Source of the DNA: Acidobacteriota bacterium
GTDB taxonomy: Bacteria > Actinomycetota > Acidimicrobiia > Acidimicrobiales > UBA8190
DNA length: 14,458 bases
Assembly (NCBI GenBank): GCA_028872975.1
Contig: JAGWNV010000037.1
Coordinates: 1-14,458, forward strand
Direction: 5' to 3'
Below are positions 1 to 7,501 of the stretch, one piece after another. The notes below the pieces were generated by a model, which saw nothing but the letters and a program-made list of their open reading frames with translations, was not told the DNA's origin and did no database searches. The position numbers and the translations under genes were made by a program. The stretch's first letter is position 1. Every line of letters begins with the position of its first letter.

Positions 1-1341
1 CGGACCATCCTGGGCCGCAACTTCGTCACCGTGGTGGCCACCCGGTCGCAGATCACCACCTACATCGACAAGGCCTACAACCAGGGCGGCGACGCCAGCG
101 AGGTCGCCAACACGGCCTCCTCGGACTTCGACGAGATCGACGAGGACCTCAACAACCTCCAGATCGTCGACGACGCACCGATCGTCCGGTACGTGAACCT
201 CCTCGTCCTCCAGGCCCTCAACGAGCGGGCTTCGGACATCCACGTGGAGCCCACGGCCGACAACCTCCGCATCCGGTACCGGATCGACGGGGTCCTCCAC
301 GACGTCTCCACGGCGCCGAGGAACATCGCCGCGGCGGTGACGACCCGGCTCAAGGTGATGGCCGACATCAACATCGCCGAGCACCGGATCCCCCAGGACG
401 GCCGGATCTCGCTCACGGTCGGGAGCCGGCCCATCGACCTCCGGATGGCGACCCTGCCCACGATCTACGGCGAGAAGGTCGTGATGCGGGTGCTCGACAA
501 GTCGAACGTCGTCCTCGGCTTCGAGGACCTCGGTTTCGACGCCGATCTCCTCGACGCCTACCGGCAGGTCTTCACCAAGCCCTACGGGACGATCCTCGTG
601 ACGGGGCCGACGGGGAGCGGGAAGACCACCACCCTCTACGCAACCCTGGCCGCCCTCAACGCCCCGGACCGCAACATCATCACCGTCGAGGACCCCGTCG
701 AGCTCCGGATCAAGGGAATCAACCAGGTGCAGCTGAACGTGAAGGCGGGCCTCACCTTCGCCTCTGCCCTCCGGTCCATCCTCCGGGCCGACCCCGACAT
801 CCTCCTCGTGGGGGAGATCCGGGACAAGGAGACTGCCCTCATCTCCGTCGAAGCGGCCCTGACCGGTCACCTCGTCCTGGCCACCCTCCACACCAACGAC
901 TCGGCCAGCACCCCGATGCGGCTGGTGGAGATGGGACTCGAGCCGTACCTGGTCACCTCCGCCCTCAGCGCGGCCGTGGCCCAGCGGCTCTCCCGGCGCC
1001 TGTGCGTGCACTGCCGGGAGCCCTTCGACGCCAGCGAGGCCGACATCGTCAGCGCCGGCTGGCGGCCGGAGGAGGTCTACGCCCACAGCGAGAAGCCCGT
1101 CCTCTACCGGGCCTCTGGCTGCGCGGCGTGCTCGAAGACCGGTTACCGGGGCCGCAAGGCCCTCCTCGAGCTCCTGGTGGTGACCGAGGAGATCGAGCGC
1201 CTGATCATCGAAGGGGGCACCGCCGATGACATCCACCGGATGGCCGTGGAGCAGGGCATGGTGACCCTGCGCCAGAGCGGCCTGAGGAAGGCCCTGGAGG
1301 GGGAGACGACCCTCGAGGAAGTGCTCCGGGTCGTGGCATGA
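1..1341 (+). CDS. pilB: Type IV pilus extension ATPase PilB, 5' end outside window
   Basis: This is the hexameric cytoplasmic GspE/PilB ATPase that powers pilin polymerisation through PilC. The reading frame is open from base 1, and GTG 31 is an internal codon rather than the start, so at least 446 residues of the C-terminal part are present. The first roughly 30 residues look like the end of an MshEN domain. They are followed by an N2 domain (the SDIHVEP region near 235), a Walker A GPTGSGKTT at 604-630, a Walker B box DILLVGE at 796-816, and a His box (LATLHTND) around 880-900. Two CxxC pairs at 1003-1014 and 1120-1131 form the zinc-binding tetracysteine insert typical of PilB/GspE and absent from PilT. 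The stop overlaps the start of the next gene (ATGA). Extension rather than retraction is assigned from the tetracysteine motif and gene order. A type II secretion GspE is the alternative, but pilT, pilM and a pilin follow. Confidence 0.95.
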   Translation, partial: RTILGRNFVTVVATRSQITTYIDKAYNQGGDASEVANTASSDFDEIDEDLNNLQIVDDAPIVRYVNLLVLQALNERASDIHVEPTADNLRIRYRIDGVLHDVSTAPRNIAAAVTTRLKVMADINIAEHRIPQDGRISLTVGSRPIDLRMATLPTIYGEKVVMRVLDKSNVVLGFEDLGFDADLLDAYRQVFTKPYGTILVTGPTGSGKTTTLYATLAALNAPDRNIITVEDPVELRIKGINQVQLNVKAGLTFASALRSILRADPDILLVGEIRDKETALISVEAALTGHLVLATLHTNDSASTPMRLVEMGLEPYLVTSALSAAVAQRLSRRLCVHCREPFDASEADIVSAGWRPEEVYAHSEKPVLYRASGCAACSKTGYRGRKALLELLVVTEEIERLIIEGGTADDIHRMAVEQGMVTLRQSGLRKALEGETTLEEVLRVVA

Positions 1342-3062
1342 GTCCGTCACCCGCCACCCGCTCGGAAACGGCCCGGCGGCTGGCCGACGCCCTCGCCGCC
1401 GGCGGTTACGCCTCCGCCGAGGACCTCTCGCCCCTCGTCGAGGAGGCCCGGGCCGACGGCCGGTCCTTCCCGGGCCTGCTCATCTCGCGCGGGGTCCTCT
1501 CGCCCGAGGTCGTGCTCGGCGTCGAGTCGCAGCTGACCCAGCTCCCCGTCGTGGACCTCCACACCCACCGGCCCGCCTCCTACGCCATGCAGGTGGCCCC
1601 GGTGGCCGTCGTCCGGGAGTACGGCGCCGTCGGCTTCGAGCTCCAAGGCGACAAGCTCGTCATGGCCTTCACCGACCCGCCCGACGCCGAGGACCTCCGG
1701 ACCCTCTCGATGGTCGTGGGCCACGAGGTGGTCCCGGTGCTGGCCGATCCCCTCGCCGTGGAGAGCCTCTGGGAGGCCCCGCCACCCTCGCCCGAGGAGG
1801 CCGAGGCGGCAGCCCGCCAGGCCGAGCGGGCCGAGTGGGCCGCCCGCCACGCCGCCACCGCCGCCTCTGCCGCCTCGACGGCGACCCCGGCGCAGACGGA
1901 CGAAGACGGTGCCGCCCCGTCCGAGGCGCCGGTCGGGGAGGACCTCACGGCCCCGGAGCCGGACGCACCCGGGGTGCCCGCCATCGCCACCGGCGACGGG
2001 CCCATGCACATCGACGACCTGCTCCGCCACGCCGTGAGCGTCGGCGCCTCCGACCTCCACCTCACCGCCGGCATGCCGGCCTGCATCCGGGTGAACGGCG
2101 TGATCCGGCCGATCGACGGCTGCCCCGAGCTCGACAACCAGGCTCTCCGGGACATGATCTTCGGCATCCTTCCCCAGAGCCTCCGGGAGAAGTTCGAGGC
2201 CGAGAAGGAGCTCGACACCTCCCACTCCATCAACGGGGTGGGCCGGTTCCGGGTGAACGTCTTCCTCCAGCGGGGAGCGGTCGCCTCCGTGCTCCGGTCG
2301 ATCCCCCACGAGATCCCCGCCTTCGAGCTCCTCGGCGTCCCCGACGCCGTCCGGAGCTTCGCCGAGCTGCGCCGGGGGCTCGTGCTCGTGACCGGGCCGA
2401 CAGGGTCGGGGAAGTCGACCACCCTGGCCTCCCTCGTGGACATCATCAACCGCACCAAGCCGCTCCACATCGTGACTGTCGAGGACCCCATCGAGTTCCT
2501 CCACACCCACAAGCGGTCGATCGTGAACCAGAGGGAGGTGGGCCAGGACACCTTCTCCTTCTCCGAGGCCCTCCGGCGGGTGCTCCGGGAGGACCCCGAC
2601 GTGATCCTCGTGGGCGAGATGCGGGACCTCGAGACGATCTCGATGGCCCTCACCGCCGCCGAGACCGGCCACCTGGTCTTCGCCACCCTCCACACCCAGG
2701 ACGCCCCCCAGACGATCGACCGGATCGTCGACGTGTTCCCCACCAACCAGCAGGAGCAGGTGCGGGCCATGCTGGGGGCCGCCCTCGAGGGCGTGGTCAC
2801 CCAGCAGCTCATCCCCAACAGCGACGGGACCGGCCGGGTGGCGGCCTGCGAGGTGATGGTCTGCACCGCCGCCATCCGGAACCTCATCCGCAGCGCCAAG
2901 ACGCACCAGATCTACTCGATCATGCAGACCGGTGGGCAGTACGGGATGCAGACGATGGACCAGGCGCTGGCCCGGATGGTCCGGGAGCGCAAGATCACCG
3001 AGGGCGTTGCCTTCGACCGGTGCCGCAACGAAGAAGACCTGCGGAACCACCTCAACTCGTAG
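1338..3062 (+). CDS. pilT: PilT-type pilus retraction ATPase with fused N-terminal MshEN-like domain
   Basis: This is a PilT-family ATPase, which depolymerises pili and drives twitching. It has 574 residues, whereas PilT is normally about 345-370. Residues 1-145 resemble the MshEN domain (an LLISRGVLSPE helix, then VVDLH and LVMAFTDPPD). Residues 146-222 are an Ala/Glu/Pro-rich linker. From residue 223 (MHIDDLLRHAVSVGASDLHL) it is a standard PilT: Walker A GPTGSGKS at 353-360, Walker B with E427, His box H445 to H452, and the PilT-specific AIRNLIR at about 512-518. The tetracysteine insert is absent, as expected for PilT. ATG 1338 overlaps the pilB stop (ATGA), which supports the long form. 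An internal start at 2004 would give a normal-length PilT but lacks a convincing ribosome binding site. In the MshEN-like helix, the Arg and first Gly of the motif I recall for c-di-GMP-binding MshEN domains align with Ser and Pro, so nucleotide binding is doubtful. Confidence 0.93.
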   Translation: MSPSPATRSETARRLADALAAGGYASAEDLSPLVEEARADGRSFPGLLISRGVLSPEVVLGVESQLTQLPVVDLHTHRPASYAMQVAPVAVVREYGAVGFELQGDKLVMAFTDPPDAEDLRTLSMVVGHEVVPVLADPLAVESLWEAPPPSPEEAEAAARQAERAEWAARHAATAASAASTATPAQTDEDGAAPSEAPVGEDLTAPEPDAPGVPAIATGDGPMHIDDLLRHAVSVGASDLHLTAGMPACIRVNGVIRPIDGCPELDNQALRDMIFGILPQSLREKFEAEKELDTSHSINGVGRFRVNVFLQRGAVASVLRSIPHEIPAFELLGVPDAVRSFAELRRGLVLVTGPTGSGKSTTLASLVDIINRTKPLHIVTVEDPIEFLHTHKRSIVNQREVGQDTFSFSEALRRVLREDPDVILVGEMRDLETISMALTAAETGHLVFATLHTQDAPQTIDRIVDVFPTNQQEQVRAMLGAALEGVVTQQLIPNSDGTGRVAACEVMVCTAAIRNLIRSAKTHQIYSIMQTGGQYGMQTMDQALARMVRERKITEGVAFDRCRNEEDLRNHLNS

Positions 3063-3072
3063 GAGAACGACG

Positions 3073-4305
3073 GTGGCACTGACATTCGAGTACAAGGTCC
3101 GAGATCGCGGGGGGCACCTCGTCCAAGGCCAGCTCGAGGGGGACAACCTGAACCTCGTCGTGGCCAAGCTGCGGGAGATGGGCTACATGCCCATCTCGGT
3201 CACCCCGAAGTCGGGTGTCGACATGCGCCGGGAGATCAAGATCCCGGGGTGGAGCAACCGGGTGAAGCTGGCCGAGACCGCCGTGGCCACGCGCCAGCTC
3301 GCCACCATGGTGGACTCCGGCTTGTCGGTCGTCCGGGCTCTGGGCATCCTGGCCGGCCAGGTCGACAACAAGGAGCTCGCCCGGGTGCTGGGCGAGGTGC
3401 GCCTCGACGTCGAGCGGGGCTCCTCGCTGTCGGCAGCCTGCGGCCGGCACCCCAAGGTGTTCAGCACACTCTTCGTCACCATGGTCCAGGCCGGGGAGGC
3501 GGGAGGAACCCTCGAAGACGTCCTCACGGAGCTCGCCTCGGCGATGGAGAAGCAGGCCGCCCTCATGCGAACGGTCCGGGGGGCGATGACCTACCCTGCC
3601 ATCGTCTCGTCGGTGATGATCCTCATCTTCCTGGCGCTGCTCATCTTCATCGTCCCGGTCTTCAAGAACCTCTTCAAGTCCCTCCACGCAAGCCTGCCGG
3701 CCCCGACCCTCCTCATCCTCAAGATCTCGGGCATCATCCTTAGCCCCTTCTGCGTCGTGGTCGTGATCGGAATCGTGGCCGCAGTGGTCGCCACCAAGAA
3801 GTGGATCAAGACCGAGCAGGGCCGCGAGAAGTGGGACGCCTTCAAGTTGCGTCCCCCGATCTTCGGACCCCTGCTCCACAAGGTGGCGCTGGCCCGGTTC
3901 TCCTCGACATTCTCCTCGCTCGTCCAGTCGGGCGTGCCCATCCTCGAGGCTCTGGACATCGTCACCGAGACCTCCGGGAACGTCCTCGTGGGCCACGCCC
4001 TCCAGGAGGCCAAGGCCGGTGTCCGCGAGGGCCGGTCCCTGGCGGACTCGCTCCGGAACAACGAGAAGATCATCCCGCCGCTCGTCACCCAGATGATCGA
4101 GGTGGGCGAGCAGACCGGTGCCCTCGACGCCATGCTGGCGAAGGTCGCCCAGTTCTACGACGGCGAGGTCGAGGCGACGGTGAACAACCTCACCTCGCTC
4201 CTCGAGCCCGTCCTCACCGTCGTCATGGGCGCGGGGGTGGGAACCATGGTCATCTGCATGTACCTGCCGATGTTCAGCTACATCAAGCACATCCCCACGA
4301 GTTGA
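3073..4305 (+). CDS. pilC: Type IV pilus inner-membrane platform protein PilC
   Basis: This is the polytopic platform protein that couples the PilB and PilT motors to pilin insertion and removal. The GTG start at 3073 gives 410 residues, the usual PilC length. It is preceded by AGGAG at 3061-3065, overlapping the pilT stop, with 7-base spacing. The same frame stays open upstream to 2932, but that part only shadows pilT. There are two T2SSF repeats: one begins near residue 74 (TRQLATMVDSGLSVVRAL) and the other near 276 (FSSTFSSLVQSGVPILEAL). Hydrophobic segments lie at about 173-197, 215-240 and 380-400, and the C-terminus carries the family-typical YLPMF at 397-401. It is co-transcribed with pilB and pilT. 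Confidence 0.95.
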   Translation: MALTFEYKVRDRGGHLVQGQLEGDNLNLVVAKLREMGYMPISVTPKSGVDMRREIKIPGWSNRVKLAETAVATRQLATMVDSGLSVVRALGILAGQVDNKELARVLGEVRLDVERGSSLSAACGRHPKVFSTLFVTMVQAGEAGGTLEDVLTELASAMEKQAALMRTVRGAMTYPAIVSSVMILIFLALLIFIVPVFKNLFKSLHASLPAPTLLILKISGIILSPFCVVVVIGIVAAVVATKKWIKTEQGREKWDAFKLRPPIFGPLLHKVALARFSSTFSSLVQSGVPILEALDIVTETSGNVLVGHALQEAKAGVREGRSLADSLRNNEKIIPPLVTQMIEVGEQTGALDAMLAKVAQFYDGEVEATVNNLTSLLEPVLTVVMGAGVGTMVICMYLPMFSYIKHIPTS

Positions 4306-4327
4306 GCACGAGAGAGGGAACGGTCAG

Positions 4328-6046
4328 ATGCCGGACGTCATAGGGCTTGACCTCGGGACCAGTGCGGTCCGGGCCGCCGAGCTGGACCTGAGCTCGCGTG
4401 TCCCCGCGCTGACCGCCTTCAGCCAGGTGGGTCTTCCGCCCGGCACGATGGTCGACGGCGAGGTGCGCGACCACGGTGCCCTCTCCGACGCCATCCGTCG
4501 CCTGTGGGCGAACGGCGGGTTCACCTCCACCTCGGTGGTGGTCGGCATCGCCGGACTGCGCGCCATCACCCGCCAGCTCGACATCCCCTTCGTCCCCGAC
4601 GACGAGGTCGACAGCGCAGTGCGGTTCCAGTCGGAGGAAGTGATCCCCTTCTCCCCGGACCGGACCCTTCTGTCCGCCCAGGTCCTCGGCGACACCACCA
4701 CCCCCGAGGGCGCCAAGACCCGCCGGGTCCTGGTGGCGGCAGCGCACGACGAGCTCGTCCAGGGCGTGGTCAGCGCCGTCGAGGACGCCGGACTCACCGT
4801 CGAGGGTGTCGACCTCGTCTCCTCGGCCCTGGTCCGGTCCATCGTCGATCCCGCCAGCCTCCCCGAGCAGCCCGAGGCCATCGTGAGCATCGGGGCCGGG
4901 CTCACCGTCATCGTCGTCCACGAGGCCGGCCGTCCCCTCTTCGTGCGCACCGTGGGGACCGGCGGGAACGCCGCCACCGAGGCGATCGCCCACTCGCTCG
5001 ACCTCCCCCTCATCGACGCAGAGAACATGAAGCGGCACATGGACGGCTCCACGCCGCAGCTGAAGGCGGCGCAGCGCGCCGTCGGCCCGGTGGCCGAAGA
5101 GCTCGTCTCGGAGATCCGGAACTCGCTGCAGTACTTCGCCTCCATGCCCGACCGGGCACCTCTCACCCGACTGGTCGTGACCGGCGGCGCCATGCAGCTC
5201 CAGGGCCTCATCGAGCAGCTCAAGGGGGAGCTGGCCCTGCCCGTCCAGGAGGCCGACCCGTTCGCCCGGCTCGACATCACCGGCCTCGAGGTCGACCTGG
5301 CCCGGGCGGCGGCGCTGGCGCCCGTCGTGGCCACCGCCGTCGGCCTGGTCCTGCCCGAGCCGAACCCTTCGGTGCGGAAGTTCAACCTGGTGCCGCCCGA
5401 GGTCCTGCGCCGGGCCTTCGAGCGGAAGGTGACCCGCTACACGATCATGGGTGCCGTCGCCGTCGCCGCCCTGGCCGCCCTCTTCGGCGGCTGGAAGCTG
5501 TGGTCGGTCCACGAGGCCGAGGGCCAGGTTGCCTCGCTCACGACGAGCGTGGGCCAGCTCAACGCCGAGATCCCGACCTACAACAAGGTCGTGGCCGCCA
5601 TCGACGAGCTCCAGTCGGCCAAGTCGCAGGTCGGCCAGCTCACCGCCAAGACCGTCGACTGGGCCGCCGTCCTGTCGGGGATCGACAGCGTCGCCCCGCA
5701 AGGCCTCGGGATCACCTCCGTCATCGGGACCGGTGGCCCGGCGATCGCCGGTGCCGGCGGCTCGGGCGCGTCGGCTACGGCGTCATCGGCGGGCTCGAAC
5801 GGCGCCCCGGCAGCCGCCGGTTCCATCGGTACCGTGACCGTTGCGGTGTCGGGATCGTTCCCCAACACGGCGCACTTCTCGCCCGTCGCCCAGTGGATCG
5901 ACGCCATCTCCGGCACCTCCACCTTCGCCCCGCCCAGCGTGAGCGCCGTGACCAACGCCCCCAACGGGAGTGCCACCAACGTGACGTTCCAGTCGGTCGT
6001 CTCGATCCTCCCCCCGGCCAGCCTCGAGAAGAACGGAAGCTACTGA
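4328..6046 (+). CDS. pilM: PilM-PilN fusion protein (pilus alignment complex)
   Basis: One uninterrupted 572-residue frame covers two proteins that are normally separate. Residues 1 to about 345 are PilM, a cytoplasmic actin-like ATPase: IGLDLGTSAVRAAEL (5-19) is the first phosphate loop, IVSIGAG (185-191) the second, and LVVTGGA a later nucleotide-binding strand. The second loop has Ser187 where DIGA-type proteins usually carry Asp. Residues 352-356 (FNLVP) match the PilN N-terminal I/F-N-L-L-P peptide that docks on PilM. A single membrane helix follows at about 371-394, then a coiled-coil-like stretch and a ferredoxin-like PilN domain to the C-terminus. A Gly/Ala/Ser-rich low-complexity insert lies at about 478-505. 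ATG 4328 has only a weak purine-rich site (4311-4320) 22 bases after pilC. The last bases overlap pilO (TGATG). The symbol is given for the N-terminal half; the C-terminal half is PilN. Confidence 0.9.
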   Translation: MPDVIGLDLGTSAVRAAELDLSSRVPALTAFSQVGLPPGTMVDGEVRDHGALSDAIRRLWANGGFTSTSVVVGIAGLRAITRQLDIPFVPDDEVDSAVRFQSEEVIPFSPDRTLLSAQVLGDTTTPEGAKTRRVLVAAAHDELVQGVVSAVEDAGLTVEGVDLVSSALVRSIVDPASLPEQPEAIVSIGAGLTVIVVHEAGRPLFVRTVGTGGNAATEAIAHSLDLPLIDAENMKRHMDGSTPQLKAAQRAVGPVAEELVSEIRNSLQYFASMPDRAPLTRLVVTGGAMQLQGLIEQLKGELALPVQEADPFARLDITGLEVDLARAAALAPVVATAVGLVLPEPNPSVRKFNLVPPEVLRRAFERKVTRYTIMGAVAVAALAALFGGWKLWSVHEAEGQVASLTTSVGQLNAEIPTYNKVVAAIDELQSAKSQVGQLTAKTVDWAAVLSGIDSVAPQGLGITSVIGTGGPAIAGAGGSGASATASSAGSNGAPAAAGSIGTVTVAVSGSFPNTAHFSPVAQWIDAISGTSTFAPPSVSAVTNAPNGSATNVTFQSVVSILPPASLEKNGSY

Positions 6047-6654
6047 TGGAGCAGATCAAGCGATTCAAGATCCCCGCTGCCATCGGTGCGGGTGCCCTCG
6101 TCGTCGTGGGAATCCTCTTCATGGGGCTCATCAAGCCGCAGAGCGCCAAGCTGTCGGGACTGCACGACCGCCAGACGCAGCTGCAGGCCCAGCAGGCACA
6201 ACTCGAAGCGAGGATCGCCACCCTCAAGCACGACAAGGCCCGGATGGCGGCGAACTGCGCCGCTCTGGAGAAGGCCCTCGCCGAGATCCCCGGCACGCCC
6301 GACGTCGCCGCCTTCCTCCAGCAGGTGACGGCCCTGGCGGTCGCCAGCGGGGATCCCAACACGCCGACCATCAGCGTGCTCCAGGCGTCCAAGGGCCAGT
6401 CGGTGGGAGGGGCCACGCCGGTCCAGGTGTCTCTCACCCTCAACGGGAACTACGGCCAGATGACCTCGTTCATGAAGGGCCTCGACTCCTTCCCACGGCT
6501 CTTCACGGTCACGAACATCTCGGTGACCGGTGGGGTGATCGCCTCCAGCGGGGGGGCGGTGAACCCGGGCACGAGCGGCTACGTCCTCAGCATGACCGGG
6601 GCCGTTTACTACGCCACCGGCCGCAAGGACGCCTGCGCCCCCACCTCGGCCTGA
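6046..6654 (+). CDS. pilO: Type IV pilus alignment protein PilO
   Basis: PilO is a bitopic membrane protein that pairs with PilN in the alignment complex. The 202-residue product starts at the ATG overlapping the pilMN stop (TGATG), which implies translational coupling. A short cytoplasmic, positively charged N-terminus (MEQIKRFKI) is followed by a membrane helix at about residues 9-28. A Gln/Leu-rich coiled coil then runs from about 38 to 85 (HDRQTQLQAQQAQLEARI...). The rest is a ferredoxin-like domain (VQVSLTLNGNYGQMTSFMKG), which matches PilO in hydropathy and length. The sequence is diverged, so the call rests on architecture plus position directly after PilN and before pilA. It ends in a short polar tail. 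The two cysteines, at about residues 70 and 198, have no obvious role. Confidence 0.85.
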   Translation: MEQIKRFKIPAAIGAGALVVVGILFMGLIKPQSAKLSGLHDRQTQLQAQQAQLEARIATLKHDKARMAANCAALEKALAEIPGTPDVAAFLQQVTALAVASGDPNTPTISVLQASKGQSVGGATPVQVSLTLNGNYGQMTSFMKGLDSFPRLFTVTNISVTGGVIASSGGAVNPGTSGYVLSMTGAVYYATGRKDACAPTSA

Positions 6655-6694
6655 GGTTACCCACGGGTCACCCGGCGATCTGGGCCGATAGGCA

Positions 6695-6704
6695 GGGAAT
6701 TCCC
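6695..6704. promoter_or_regulatory. Palindrome GGGAATTCCC upstream of pilA promoter
   Basis: This is a perfect 10-bp inverted repeat centred about 50 bases upstream of the inferred pilA transcription start, 11 bases before the putative -35 element. It is relatively AT-rich at its centre in an otherwise very GC-rich window. The location suits an activator site, but no regulator can be named and chance cannot be excluded. Confidence 0.3.
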
Positions 6705-6715
6705 CTTGCAGGGCC

Positions 6716-6741
6716 TAAAGACCCTCTCGACCGGCGCCGAT
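6716..6741 (+). promoter_or_regulatory. Putative sigma28/WhiG-type promoter of pilA
   Basis: TAAA at 6716-6719 (inside CTAAAG) is separated by 16 bases from GCCGAT at 6736-6741. The known FliA/SigD/WhiG consensus is TAAA, 15 or 16 bases, GCCGATAA. The -10 match is perfect for six bases and then reads GC instead of AA. Initiation would fall near 6748-6752, leaving a leader of roughly 30 bases before the pilA ATG. The position, alone in a 128-base gap in front of the most highly expressed gene of the operon, supports function. Activity is inferred from sequence only. Confidence 0.55.
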
Positions 6742-6769
6742 GCAATAGCTGCTTCACCATTGCTCATTC

Positions 6770-6776
6770 AAGGAGG
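6770..6776 (+). promoter_or_regulatory. Strong ribosome binding site of pilA
   Basis: AAGGAGG, a perfect anti-16S match, lies six bases before ATG 6783. It is the strongest site in the window. The other pilus genes use overlaps or weak sites, which fits the need for much more pilin than machinery. It fixes the pilA start. Confidence 0.85.
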
Positions 6777-6782
6777 AAGTCA

Positions 6783-7457
6783 ATGTTCAAGCAGCTCCTC
6801 GCACGTGCCCGTGAGGCCCGTGCTGCCGAGCTCGAGGGGGAAAGCGGCTTCGAAGGCGGCTTCACCTTGATCGAGCTCATGGTCGTCCTGCTCATCATCG
6901 CCATCCTGCTGGCCATCGCCATCCCGACCTTCCTCGGGGTGACCGGGTCGGCCAAGGACCGGGCTGCGCAGTCGTCTCTGACCAACGTCCTCACCGAGTC
7001 GGTGGCGACCTACCAGAACAACCAGTCCTTCCCGGCCTCGTCGACGATCACGAACTACAGCTCGGCCGACCCGCAGTTCGCCTGGGTCGACGGCTCGGCC
7101 AGCACCGGTGCGTGCACGGCGGGAGCCAACTCGGCCAAGTGCGTGAGCGTCACCCCGGTCGACGTGCAGGCCGCCAGCGACGCCCAGGGCGTGGTCCTGG
7201 CCGTGCTGAGCTCCACCGGCACCTGCTGGTGGGCCGTCAACCTCCAGGCCAACCCGCCTTCGACGCTGCTCACCACGACCACCGACACCACCGGTGTGCC
7301 GTTCCAGTCGACAGCGGTCACCACGGCGGGGACGTTCTACGCCCAGATGCCGAGCACGAGCACCAACTACAACAGCGGCAAGAACTGCTACGCCGCCTAC
7401 GCCACGACAGGTGGCTTCAAGTGGGGCGACTCCTACTCGAGCGCCGGGGTCAACTGA
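6783..7457 (+). CDS. pilA: Type IV pilin precursor (major pilin candidate)
   Basis: This is the structural subunit of the pilus fibre. The 224-residue precursor has a 26-residue charged leader ending in Gly25-Gly26. The prepilin peptidase site lies before Phe27, followed by FTLIELMVVLLIIAILLAIAIP, with mature Phe1 and Glu5 (E31) as required for assembly. The hydrophobic N-terminal helix is canonical. The C-terminal globular domain (about 150 residues) is Ser/Thr/Ala-rich with four cysteines (in GACTAG, AKCVS, GTCWW and KNCYA), enough for two disulfides, and recognisable only as pilin-like. The leader is longer than the usual 6-10 residues of type IVa pilins. It has its own promoter region and ribosome binding site and is followed by hairpin terminators, so it is probably also transcribed separately from the machinery genes. 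No prepilin peptidase is seen in the window. Confidence 0.95.
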   Translation: MFKQLLARAREARAAELEGESGFEGGFTLIELMVVLLIIAILLAIAIPTFLGVTGSAKDRAAQSSLTNVLTESVATYQNNQSFPASSTITNYSSADPQFAWVDGSASTGACTAGANSAKCVSVTPVDVQAASDAQGVVLAVLSSTGTCWWAVNLQANPPSTLLTTTTDTTGVPFQSTAVTTAGTFYAQMPSTSTNYNSGKNCYAAYATTGGFKWGDSYSSAGVN

Positions 7458-7473
7458 TCCGATCGGTCAAGGA

Positions 7474-7488
7474 CCCACCTCGGGTGGG
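7474..7488 (+). terminator. First hairpin after pilA
   Basis: CCCACC (7474-7479) pairs with GGTGGG (7483-7488) around a three-base loop, 16 bases after the pilA stop. No T-run follows. It probably acts with the larger hairpin just downstream. Confidence 0.45.
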
Positions 7489-7501
7489 CCCTGAGGACGA
7501 C

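Noticed and set aside
31..33. GTG 31 as the pilB start
   Set aside because: The frame is open to base 1 and the upstream residues continue the MshEN-like domain. There is no ribosome binding site, so the gene simply begins outside the window.
2932..3072. Longer PilC start inside pilT
   Set aside because: The extra 47 residues are Arg/Thr-rich shadow sequence. GTG 3073 has a well-spaced AGGAG, and its product opens like PilC (LTFEYKVRD).
1347..3167. 606-residue open frame on the minus strand opposite pilT
   Set aside because: Its composition (runs of Gly, Val, His, Glu, Asp) is what GC-rich codon bias produces on the complementary strand. It has no domain, and the + strand PilT match is decisive. 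The other long antisense frames (such as 3052-4290, 4283-5701, 7433-8638 and 11638-12972) were dropped for the same reason.
6664..6674. Small hairpin CGGG/CCCG just after pilO as a terminator
   Set aside because: The stem is only four bases and no T-run follows, so it is too weak to claim.
6655..6782. c-di-GMP (GEMM) riboswitch ahead of pilA
   Set aside because: GEMM riboswitches occur before some pilin genes, so I looked for the conserved GGCAAACC-like and GCAAAGCC-like boxes. They are not present, and the inferred transcription start leaves only about 30 bases of leader.
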